A stretch of DNA of 13,828 bases from Lachnospiraceae bacterium (lineage in GTDB: Bacteria; Bacillota; Clostridia; Lachnospirales; Lachnospiraceae), in the NCBI GenBank assembly GCA_009774375.1, contig VSNO01000124.1, positions 1 to 13,828 of the forward strand, read 5' to 3'. The notes under the pieces are model-generated. The model saw only the letters and a program-made list of their open reading frames with translations, did not search any database and was not told the origin of the DNA. Both the position numbers and the translations under genes were made by a program. The stretch's first letter is position 1. Every line of letters begins with the position of its first letter. Positions 1 through 6,845 of this stretch are shown here, piece after piece.

Positions 1-972
1 ATATTGAAAAGTGTGTTTGACGGGAATGTGCCGCTTTTTTTCAGAGTGACAGGAAACTCCTGTTCAGAGGAATACATGGCGTTGGTGGAAGAGGCAGCTT
101 TGCTTTTAAAAGAAAAAGAGAAACAAAAACAAAAGCAGAAAGAGAGTATCAGCGAGATTTCGGAAAAGAAAACGGAAAAGAGTACAAAAGATCTTGAAAT
201 TGGGGATTTGCAGGAAAAAATCAGACATTTATCTGATCAGGTGGTCAGACTGAGACAGGAATTAGAGAATGGGCAAAGTGCATACTGTGAAGCGCAAAAC
301 AACATAGCTGGGTTATCTGAAAGGAACAGTGCGTTGGAAAGCAAGATAGCAGTCTTAAAGGAAAGGATGAAAGATTCGGAGGATAAAGCGGCAAGGTCAC
401 AGGCAGAACTGGAGAAAATTCACAAGTTGTTAAAGTATTCAGATGAGGATATGGGGGAGAATCAGAGTGAAGAATTTCCTTATACTTCTATTGGACAGGT
501 ATTGACTGATTCCAATGGGAAAAAGTGGTGCAGAAGACTTGCAGATATAGAAAACAGGAATGCCAGACGCTTTATCAGGAATGAGGACGAGCCGCCTTAT
601 TTTGACAATCGCGACAAGCTGCCGGTATTTGACGGGCCTGAAACGGACGGATTTATAGGGGTATGGAATTGGAGTGCGGTTGAGAATTATAAGGATGCAA
701 ATAGAGACTATGTCAAGACGCAGTATAACAGCAGTATAAAGTATATAGAGGTAGTGGAGCTGACGGAGTGTCATAGCTGTGAAGATATTTCGGGCTATCT
801 GGCAGGTAATATTTTTTCTGATATAGTGGGCAGTAAAATTCTTTTTGTCTACCGTGTCACAGAAAAAGAAATGAGCGGTTTGCTCTGTGGGACAAGAGAA
901 CTCGAATTTTATGACGGGTGTGTTCGGTTAAAAACGGATGAGGGCTCCTGTTCTGGAAGCGGTACACGGTGA
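1..972 (+). CDS. Coiled-coil protein of unknown function, 3' part, C-terminus lost at a junction
   Basis: I do not recognise this protein. The frame is open at the left window edge, and the first possible start (TTG at 4) has no visible ribosome binding site, so the gene probably begins upstream. Counting from that TTG there are 322 residues. Residues 1-30 are globular. About 30-145 is a highly charged Lys/Glu/Gln-rich segment with heptad-like spacing, very likely a coiled coil. About 155-313 looks like a folded domain rich in aromatic residues. The last nine codons (GSCSGSGTR) are an out-of-frame reading of the helicase sequence that begins near 938, so the natural C-terminus is probably missing. 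Codon use is AT-rich and unlike the butyrate genes. Position next to a DUF1998 helicase suggests a partner in a multi-gene defence or DNA-processing locus; that is inference only. Confidence 0.6.
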   Translation: MLKSVFDGNVPLFFRVTGNSCSEEYMALVEEAALLLKEKEKQKQKQKESISEISEKKTEKSTKDLEIGDLQEKIRHLSDQVVRLRQELENGQSAYCEAQNNIAGLSERNSALESKIAVLKERMKDSEDKAARSQAELEKIHKLLKYSDEDMGENQSEEFPYTSIGQVLTDSNGKKWCRRLADIENRNARRFIRNEDEPPYFDNRDKLPVFDGPETDGFIGVWNWSAVENYKDANRDYVKTQYNSSIKYIEVVELTECHSCEDISGYLAGNIFSDIVGSKILFVYRVTEKEMSGLLCGTRELEFYDGCVRLKTDEGSCSGSGTR

Positions 973-3106
973 TTCGCAGGCACATATGACACGCATTAAT
1001 ACAGAGGAACATACGGCTCAGCTTTCCTATAAGGATCAACGGCATAAAACATGGTCAACGACAGAAGATTTTGAAATGCGATTTCAAAATGTCCATGTGG
1101 ATAATGACCGTCCGGTGGATATACTGAGTTGCACTACGACTATGGAGGTCGGTATTGATATCGGATCATTGACGGCGGTGGGGCTGAGAAATATTCCGCC
1201 AAGGCGGGAAAACTATCAGCAGCGCGCAGGACGTGCGGGCAGAAGAAGCGCGGCAATCTCCACAATTGTTACCTATACGGACAATAGGCCTCATGACAGT
1301 TATTATTTTCATAATCCTGAAAAAATTATTTCCGGTGTTCCCAGAACACCGTGGATCGACGTTGACAATAAAAAGCTGACGTACCGGCATTTGAACATCA
1401 TCTGTGCTACAGAGTTTTTTGACCAGCTGGGAACAGGTGCTGACGAAGAGAATATATATGGTTTCTTTCAGGATAATTATGATAAGTTCAGAGATTTTAT
1501 CAGTGGGAAAACAGAGCAGGATTTTGATCTGGAAACGCTGATTCCGATGGGAGTGGCTTTTGATATTGATGAATATAAGAAAGATATTTTAGGACAGATG
1601 GAGAAACTGAAAAAGAGTGTGGAGGAGTTTCCAGAAGCATATCGGGAGGAGGATGGACAGGAAAAGAGTGTGCTGTATGCTTTTCTGGAAAAGGGGATTT
1701 TTCCGACTTATTCTTTCCCGAAAGATGTTGTGGGCTTTTATGTGGAAAAAGAAAGAGGGGCAAAGATTGATCAAAAGCCAGAGCGCGCTTTGGACATTGC
1801 AGTCAGTGAATATGCTCCTGGACGTTTGGTAGTGATCAACAAGATAACATATAAATCCAGTGGTATATACAGTTTTCATTCCAAATTCCGTCCAGATGGG
1901 CAGGAACATCCGGCCCGGCCTTATTTTGAGAGTAAGAGCAGGGAGTATTTTAAAGATTTGTATTACTGCAACGATGCGGCCTGTAATTGGATGGGATTGG
2001 AGATTCAGAGTAAATGTCCGTTTTGTGGGAAAGAGACAATTCGGAGTCAAAACATGTTAAAGCCCTGGGGATTTGCGCCGATTAATGGAATAAAAACCAG
2101 GGAGGCCGAGGCCGAGGCAGAAATGACCTATGCGGAGGAGCCATGTTATTCTATCACGCCAAGAGAAAATGAGATGGGGACGGTGGAAGGTTTTGTTCAT
2201 CTGCGGTATTCCAAAAGGGCTGATGATCCGCTGATCATTTTGAATAAGGGACCGAAATCTGCCGGATTTATGGTTTGTAAGGATTGCGGCGCGGCGGTTC
2301 CGGGAGACGATGAAGCGTTGCTTCGGAAAATTGGTAAGCCATATATGCGTCCATCTGCGTATTACAATTGTCATCACCCGGCGGGAAGTGTTGTGAATAC
2401 TTATCTGGGAAATCAATTCAGAACGGATATGGTAGTGTATGAGATTACGCTTGATGCAAGACGGGTCAATGTCAGTTCCGATGGTTTTTGGATACGGAGA
2501 GCCGGACAGACTTTGGCAGAAGCCATGACATTGGCCGGGGGACGGTTGCTGGATATCGAATTCAATGAAATTAAGAGCGGATATCGGCTTCGATACGCTG
2601 AAGAGGATTTGAAAGCGTATGTGGATGTATTTTTGTTTGACAGTCTTTCCAGTGGAGCGGGTTATTGTTCCGCGTTGGCGGAAAGGACCAGGGAGCTGAT
2701 GGGAGAGACACGGAAGGTTCTGGAGCACTGTTCCGCTGGGTGCGACAGTGCCTGTCATGAATGTCTGATGCATTACTGGAATCAACGAGTCCACGGACTG
2801 TTGGACCGGTTTGCGGCACTGGAACTGTTGAAATGGTGTGAAAGTTCTGAATTGCCGCCTGAGTTGGCTTATGATCGGCAGGAAGAGCTATTAGAGCCAT
2901 TAAATGCAATGGGAGCGGAGTATAAGATTGTCGGTGACGGAGTACAGCATTATGTCAGGATGCGGAATAAAACGAGCAGGGTAGTTGCGTATCCAGCCAT
3001 GTGGAGTGAAAATTTATTGCCGGATGGTGTAATTACCCTTGCGGATAAACTGTTGAAATATGCGCTGCCGAAAGCGGACGAGATTATTCGGGCAAAAACA
3101 AAGTGA
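938..3106 (+). CDS. N-terminally truncated DEAD/DEAH-box helicase with DUF1998 (MrfA-like) zinc module
   Basis: The 722 residues are the C-terminal part of a large superfamily 2 helicase. The second RecA-like domain shows motif V (SCTTTMEVGIDIG, about 64-76) and motif VI (QQRAGRAGRR, about 94-103). No Walker A or DEAH box is present, and a stop (929-931) closes the frame just upstream, so the first ATPase lobe is missing and the product cannot be an active helicase alone. Cysteine clusters that look zinc-binding follow: C344/C349/C360/C363, then C447/C450 with C478, then C598/C602/C606/C609. The last four match the cysteine cluster typical of DUF1998 proteins such as MrfA (YprA). About 80 further residues form an extra tail. 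Start choice is unsettled: neither ATG 938 nor ATG 986 has a good ribosome binding site. It overlaps the preceding frame by 35 bases. Related full-length proteins act in DNA repair or phage defence. Best read as a decayed gene remnant, though a stable C-terminal product cannot be excluded. Confidence 0.85.
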   Translation: MRAPVLEAVHGDSQAHMTRINTEEHTAQLSYKDQRHKTWSTTEDFEMRFQNVHVDNDRPVDILSCTTTMEVGIDIGSLTAVGLRNIPPRRENYQQRAGRAGRRSAAISTIVTYTDNRPHDSYYFHNPEKIISGVPRTPWIDVDNKKLTYRHLNIICATEFFDQLGTGADEENIYGFFQDNYDKFRDFISGKTEQDFDLETLIPMGVAFDIDEYKKDILGQMEKLKKSVEEFPEAYREEDGQEKSVLYAFLEKGIFPTYSFPKDVVGFYVEKERGAKIDQKPERALDIAVSEYAPGRLVVINKITYKSSGIYSFHSKFRPDGQEHPARPYFESKSREYFKDLYYCNDAACNWMGLEIQSKCPFCGKETIRSQNMLKPWGFAPINGIKTREAEAEAEMTYAEEPCYSITPRENEMGTVEGFVHLRYSKRADDPLIILNKGPKSAGFMVCKDCGAAVPGDDEALLRKIGKPYMRPSAYYNCHHPAGSVVNTYLGNQFRTDMVVYEITLDARRVNVSSDGFWIRRAGQTLAEAMTLAGGRLLDIEFNEIKSGYRLRYAEEDLKAYVDVFLFDSLSSGAGYCSALAERTRELMGETRKVLEHCSAGCDSACHECLMHYWNQRVHGLLDRFAALELLKWCESSELPPELAYDRQEELLEPLNAMGAEYKIVGDGVQHYVRMRNKTSRVVAYPAMWSENLLPDGVITLADKLLKYALPKADEIIRAKTK

Positions 3107-3194
3107 AGATATAAGACAAAAAATACTATGTTTGGCTGTTGGTTCGATGAAACATTTGGGAGTATGGAGATGGTTTGATTTTGGAGGGATAAAT

Positions 3195-4220
3195 ATGTCG
3201 GATTTTATGAAGCAGATGCAAATGGTTTTGTACCATTCAGATGATGGTGATGTGACAGTAAATGTCTACATTAAGGATGAGGATTTATGGATTACACAAA
3301 AGGCCATGGCTGAGCTTTTTGGTATTGATAAATCTGGAATCAGCAGGCATTTAAAAAATATATTTGCCACTGGCGAATTGGATGAAACAGTGGTTGTTGC
3401 AATTTTTGCAACAACCACTCAGCATGGTGCAATGGAAGGGAAAACGCAAGTATCCGAGACAAGATATTATAATCTTGATGCAATCATATCTGTTGGCTAT
3501 AGGGTAAACTCAAAAAAAGCCACACAATTTCGGATCTGGGCAACCCGGGTTCTGAAGGAATATATGAAAAAGGGTTTTGTGCTTGATGACGAGAGATTAA
3601 AACAGGGCCAGACTGCCTTTGGAAAAGATTATTTCAAAGAACTTCTTGAAAGAGTGCGTTCTATCCGTGCGAATGAGCGCAGAATATGGCAGCAGATTAC
3701 AGATATATTTGCGGAATGCAGTATTGACTATACAAAGGATTCTGAGACTGCTTACCATTTTTTTGTTACTATTCAGAACAAATTCCACTACGCAATAACG
3801 AATCATACTGCGGCAGAGATTGTGTATCAATCTGCCGATCATCAAAAAGAACATATGGGGCTGACGACATGGAAAAATGCGCCAGAGGGGAGAATTTTAA
3901 AATCCGATGTATCAATTGCGAAAAATTATCTTGAAGAGAAACAGATTCGGCAATTGGAACGGGCAGTTACAGGATATTTTGATTATATTGAAGATTTGAT
4001 TGAGCGGGAAAATGTATTTACCATGGCTGAGTTTGAAAAAAGTGTCAATTCATTTCTTGAATTCAGACAGTATAAGATTCTAAAAGATAATGGGAGCATA
4101 TCACATCGGCGTGCCGTTGAGAAAGCGTATGGGGAGTATGAGATATATAACAAAAAGCAGCCTATTGAGTCTGATTTTGATAAAGTTTTAAAGGAAATGA
4201 TTGAAAGAGGTGACAACTGA
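3195..4220 (+). CDS. RhuM family protein
   Basis: The 341-residue product has the usual RhuM-family length and looks intact. The N-terminal part (about 31-56) resembles a helix-turn-helix: LWITQKAMAELFGIDKSGIS. It is followed by the family core YYNLDAIISVGYRVNS at about 91-106 and QFRIWATRVLKEYM at 111-124. The C-terminal half is mostly helical and charged. I chose ATG 3195 because GGAGGG at 3183-3188 lies six bases upstream; the open frame extends back to 3060 without a ribosome site. RhuM was named from a Salmonella pathogenicity island. Homologues are widespread and often sit beside restriction-modification or other defence genes; the biochemical role is not established. Here it follows the truncated helicase by 88 bases, with no clear promoter or terminator between. 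The coding sequence contains a strong hairpin at 3389-3419. Confidence 0.88.
   Translation: MSDFMKQMQMVLYHSDDGDVTVNVYIKDEDLWITQKAMAELFGIDKSGISRHLKNIFATGELDETVVVAIFATTTQHGAMEGKTQVSETRYYNLDAIISVGYRVNSKKATQFRIWATRVLKEYMKKGFVLDDERLKQGQTAFGKDYFKELLERVRSIRANERRIWQQITDIFAECSIDYTKDSETAYHFFVTIQNKFHYAITNHTAAEIVYQSADHQKEHMGLTTWKNAPEGRILKSDVSIAKNYLEEKQIRQLERAVTGYFDYIEDLIERENVFTMAEFEKSVNSFLEFRQYKILKDNGSISHRRAVEKAYGEYEIYNKKQPIESDFDKVLKEMIERGDN
3389..3419 (+). repeat. 14-bp perfect inverted repeat inside the RhuM gene
   Basis: Arms 3389-3402 and 3406-3419 are exact reverse complements around a three-base TTT loop. The encoded peptide is roughly TVVVAIFATTTQ, which fits the RhuM family, so the hairpin lies in normal coding sequence and is not an insertion. 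No T-tract follows, so it does not look like a terminator. Confidence 0.85.
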
Positions 4221-4454
4221 TTTGTGCTATATGGAACATGTCGGTTACATAAAAAGAGCTGGTTGTATCCTGGCGCAGGACGCGACAGAGTAAACGCTGG
4301 GGTCTAAAAAAGATGCATAAATTGTCACAAATAGGAAAAATGCACAATAAACCGCGGGGCAGATCGTCTGAGTCAGAGGTGCACTTTATAAAAATGGATA
4401 ATTTTAACTGGTAAAATTCGTCAGTATTGCAATAAATATCAAAAGACAAAAAGA

Positions 4455-4472
4455 TTGCTTTTTTTTTAACAA
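4455..4472 (+). promoter_or_regulatory. Rex-like redox operator overlapping the -35 region
   Basis: The clostridial Rex site is an 18-bp palindrome, TTGTTAA-N4-TTAACAA. Here the right half, TTAACAA (4466-4472), is perfect and the left half (TTGCTTT) matches 4 of 7, giving 11 of 14 specified positions. It covers the -35 box and most of the spacer, where a bound repressor would block RNA polymerase. Rex senses NADH/NAD+ and is known to control thl and crt-bcd-etf-hbd genes in Clostridium. No rex gene is in this window, so the assignment is an inference. Confidence 0.45.
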
Positions 4473-4483
4473 TGTGATAGAAT
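4455..4483 (+). promoter_or_regulatory. Predicted promoter of the thl-crt-hbd-bcd-etfBA operon
   Basis: The -10 box is TAGAAT (4478-4483), preceded by TGA (4475-4477), which gives an extended -10. A weak -35, TTGCTT (4455-4460), lies exactly 17 bases upstream. Transcription would start near 4489-4491. A second candidate -10 (TAAAAT, 4581-4586) lacks a good -35. Read by eye only. Confidence 0.5.
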
Positions 4484-4754
4484 AAGCACAATGGTTGTGA
4501 TTCATATAATAAAAGGGCAGATTCAGAATACTGCACAAATGCTTTGCACAGTAAATAGTTACGTTCAGTTTACGGTTCGGTAAAATTGCAAAAAAGTTTG
4601 TGCATTTTTCATGATTTCTCGGTTATTATTGTAAAAATCACAGTCACCAGTACATTGTTTTCCCGATTACCGTATCCTGGAAAATCAGAAAATGTTGTAT
4701 TGGGAAACTGACGGGTGCAGGCCTGTCGCGAGTGTATAAGAGAGTATAAAAAAT

Positions 4755-4759
4755 GGAGG
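4755..4759 (+). promoter_or_regulatory. Ribosome binding site deciding the thl start
   Basis: GGAGG lies eight bases before ATG 4768. An in-frame ATG at 4753 overlaps this site and so cannot be the start. Choosing it would add a false MEEKR extension. Confidence 0.85.
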
Positions 4760-4767
4760 AAAAGAGA

Positions 4768-5952
4768 ATGGCAAAGAAGATTGTATTAGCAGGTGCATGT
4801 CGTACAGCAATCGGCACTATGGGCGGTTCGCTCAGCACAACTCCGGCTCCGGAGCTTGGGGCGATCGTGATCAAGGAGGCTCTGAACAGGGCGGGCGTTC
4901 CGGCTGACAAGGTTGACCATGTATATATGGGATGCGTTATTCAGGCAGGACTGGGACAGAATGTGGCACGCCAGTCAGCGGTCAAGGCAGGGATTCCCAT
5001 TGAGACACCGGCAGTGACAGTGAATGTTGTGTGCGGTTCAGGTCTGAACTGTGTGAACATGGCTGCACAGATGATCCTGGCCGGCGACGCTGATATCGTG
5101 GTGGCAGGCGGTATGGAAAACATGTCCATGGCTCCGTTCGCACTTCCTAATGCACGTTTCGGCTATAGAATGAACAATGGCGTGCTGGTGGACACCATGA
5201 TCAAGGATGCGCTGTGGGATGCATTCAACGATTATCATATGATCCAGACAGCGGACAACATCTGTGATGAGTGGGGAATCACACGCGAGGAGCTTGATGA
5301 GTTTGCGCTGAAGAGCCAGCAGAAGGCGGAGGCCGCTCAGAAGTCCGGCGCATTTGACAAGGAAATCGTACCGGTTATGGTCAAGAAGAAAAAAGAGATG
5401 GTGGAGTTTAAGGTTGACGAGGGACCAAGGGCAGGTTCTACGATTGAAGGTCTTGCGAAGCTCCGCCCGATCAACAAGGATAAGTACGTCACAGCAGGAA
5501 ATGCGTCAGGGATCAATGACGGTGCGGCTGCCATCGTGGTCATGACAGAGGAGAAGGCGAAGGAACTGGGCGTAACGCCGATGGCAGAGTGGGTTGCTGG
5601 CGCGCTCGCCGGCGTGAGACCCGAGGTTATGGGTATCGGTCCTGTTGCAGCGACGAAGAAGGTTCTGGCCAAGACTGGCATGAAGATCGAGGATTTTGAT
5701 ATCATCGAGGCAAACGAGGCGTTTGCGGCACAGTCCATCGCAGTGGGCAGAGACCTGGGCATCGATGTGGATAAGCAGCTGAATCCAAACGGCGGCGCGA
5801 TCGCGTTAGGACACCCTGTAGGAGCTTCAGGATGCCGTATCCTGGTCACACTGTTGCATGAGATGGAGGCAAAGGATGCTAAGACAGGCCTTGCGACACT
5901 GTGCATCGGCGGCGGTATGGGATGCTCTACGGTAGTGAAGAAATATGAGTAA
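4768..5952 (+). CDS. thl: Acetyl-CoA acetyltransferase (thiolase)
   Basis: This cytoplasmic biosynthetic thiolase condenses two acetyl-CoA into acetoacetyl-CoA (EC 2.3.1.9), the first committed step of butyrate formation. The product is 394 residues, the normal family length. The nucleophilic cysteine is C89 in NVVCGSG. The NEAFA motif is at 316-320, H349 lies in GHPVGASG, and the second catalytic cysteine C379 lies in CIGGGMG, so all catalytic residues are present. The start is ATG 4768. It is the first gene of a six-gene operon, and crt begins 46 bases downstream. The upstream region carries a promoter with a Rex-like site, which suggests control by the NADH/NAD+ ratio. Codon use is strongly biased, as in highly expressed genes, and contrasts with the accessory genes upstream. 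Confidence 0.97.
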   Translation: MAKKIVLAGACRTAIGTMGGSLSTTPAPELGAIVIKEALNRAGVPADKVDHVYMGCVIQAGLGQNVARQSAVKAGIPIETPAVTVNVVCGSGLNCVNMAAQMILAGDADIVVAGGMENMSMAPFALPNARFGYRMNNGVLVDTMIKDALWDAFNDYHMIQTADNICDEWGITREELDEFALKSQQKAEAAQKSGAFDKEIVPVMVKKKKEMVEFKVDEGPRAGSTIEGLAKLRPINKDKYVTAGNASGINDGAAAIVVMTEEKAKELGVTPMAEWVAGALAGVRPEVMGIGPVAATKKVLAKTGMKIEDFDIIEANEAFAAQSIAVGRDLGIDVDKQLNPNGGAIALGHPVGASGCRILVTLLHEMEAKDAKTGLATLCIGGGMGCSTVVKKYE

Positions 5953-5988
5953 ACGCGCAAAGAGATTCTAAGCAGTCTTATTTGATAT

Positions 5989-5993
5989 GGAGG
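5989..5993 (+). promoter_or_regulatory. Ribosome binding site deciding the crt start
   Basis: GGAGG lies five bases before ATG 5999. The in-frame ATG at 5987 overlaps this site and is rejected as a start. Confidence 0.85.
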
Positions 5994-5998
5994 TAAAT

Positions 5999-6784
5999 AT
6001 GGATTTCATTTTATATGAAGTAAACGGTGCGGTTGGAAAGATCACGATCAACCGCGAGAAAGCCCTGAACGCATTGAACTCGCAGGTGCTGGATGAACTG
6101 AATGCGACACTTGACGCCGTGGATCTCGATGTGGTGAGATGTCTGATCCTCACCGGCGCAGGCTCAAAATCCTTTGTCGCAGGCGCGGATATCGGTGAGA
6201 TGAGCACGCTCACAAAGGCGGAGGGCGAGGCGTTTGGCAAGAAGGGCAATGATGTGTTCAGAAAGCTGGAGACTTTCCCGATCCCTGTGATCGCGGCGGT
6301 GAACGGCTTTGCGCTCGGCGGCGGCTGTGAGATCTCCATGAGCTGTGATATCAGGCTCTGCTCTGAGAATGCCGTGTTTGGCCAGCCGGAGGTCGGTCTT
6401 GGCATCACGCCGGGATTTGGCGGAACGCAGAGACTTGCGCGTCTGGTGGGTGCAGGCATGGCAAAGCAGATGATCTACACGGCGAGAAACATCAAGGCGG
6501 ACGAGGCGCTCCGGATCGGCCTGGTGAACGCTGTATATCCTGCTGAGGAGCTGATGGCACAGGCGGAGAAGATGGCGGCAGGTATCGCAAAGAATGCGCC
6601 CATCGCAGTGCGCAACTGCAAGAAGGCGATCAATGAGGGACTTGACGCGGATATGGACGAGGCGATCGTGATCGAGGAAAAACTGTTTGGCGACTGCTTC
6701 GAGACAGAGGATCAGAAATATGGTATGGCGTTCTTCCTTGACAAGAACAAGGAAAAAGTGAAAGAACCATTCAAAAACTGCTGA
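5999..6784 (+). CDS. crt: 3-hydroxybutyryl-CoA dehydratase (crotonase)
   Basis: This enzyme removes water from 3-hydroxybutyryl-CoA to give crotonyl-CoA (EC 4.2.1.150). The product is 261 residues, the usual length of clostridial Crt. The crotonase oxyanion-hole segment SFVAGADI is at 58-65 and the second, ALGGGCE, at 105-111. The two catalytic glutamates expected in enoyl-CoA hydratases are E111 (GGGCE) and E131 (FGQPE). The start is ATG 5999, set by the ribosome site that overlaps the alternative upstream ATG. It is the second gene of the butyrate operon, 46 bases after thl and 61 bases before hbd. Other crotonase-fold enzymes share this motif set, but the operon context fixes the role. Confidence 0.96.
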   Translation: MDFILYEVNGAVGKITINREKALNALNSQVLDELNATLDAVDLDVVRCLILTGAGSKSFVAGADIGEMSTLTKAEGEAFGKKGNDVFRKLETFPIPVIAAVNGFALGGGCEISMSCDIRLCSENAVFGQPEVGLGITPGFGGTQRLARLVGAGMAKQMIYTARNIKADEALRIGLVNAVYPAEELMAQAEKMAAGIAKNAPIAVRNCKKAINEGLDADMDEAIVIEEKLFGDCFETEDQKYGMAFFLDKNKEKVKEPFKNC

Positions 6785-6845
6785 CCGGCGTTTGCAGTGA
6801 GAGCTATAAAAAGAAATAGAGAAAATAATAATAGGAGGATCAACA

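Larger units (their letters stand above)
4335..4610. repeat. 13-bp perfect inverted repeat pair flanking the predicted thl promoter
   Basis: The left copy GAAAAATGCACAA (4335-4347) is the exact reverse complement of the right copy (4598-4610). They are 250 bases apart and enclose the predicted promoter. The right copy also has a weak local partner at 4582-4590, so part of it may fold into a short AT-rich hairpin instead. Confidence 0.6.
4221..4767. other. 547-base intergenic region: boundary between accessory genes and butyrate operon
   Basis: No credible gene is present. The first part (4221-4450) holds only a small 5-bp hairpin at 4268-4280 and no convincing terminator for the RhuM gene. 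A promoter with an overlapping Rex-like site lies at 4455-4483. A 13-bp inverted repeat pair lies at 4335-4347 and 4598-4610. The hexamer TGCACA occurs at 4341, 4532 and 4545, with its complement at 4599. If transcription starts near 4490, the thl leader is about 275 bases long, which is longer than translation requires. I see no known riboswitch class in it. Confidence 0.7.

Noticed and set aside
2101..2118. Short GAGGCC tandem repeat in the helicase remnant
   Set aside because: Only about 2.5 copies, encoding EAEAEAE in frame. Too short to be a meaningful repeat locus.
2057..2794. 245-codon minus-strand frame opposite the helicase remnant
   Set aside because: Lies entirely opposite clear DUF1998 helicase sequence and has no recognisable domain.
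938..3106. DISARM DrmA/DrmB or another named defence system
   Set aside because: DUF1998 and helicase motifs are shared by several systems and by MrfA-type repair helicases. No methylase or other system-specific genes are in the window.
4322..4330. TTGTCACAA as a second Rex site
   Set aside because: The half-sites lack the spacing and TTAA core of a Rex operator, and it lies far from any promoter.
4162..4536. Possible small minus-strand gene in the intergenic region
   Set aside because: It overlaps the end of the RhuM gene and runs through the predicted promoter. No ribosome binding site or domain is visible.
5337..5960. 207-codon minus-strand frame opposite thl
   Set aside because: Antisense shadow of thiolase with a repetitive Ser/Ala/Pro composition and no ribosome site.
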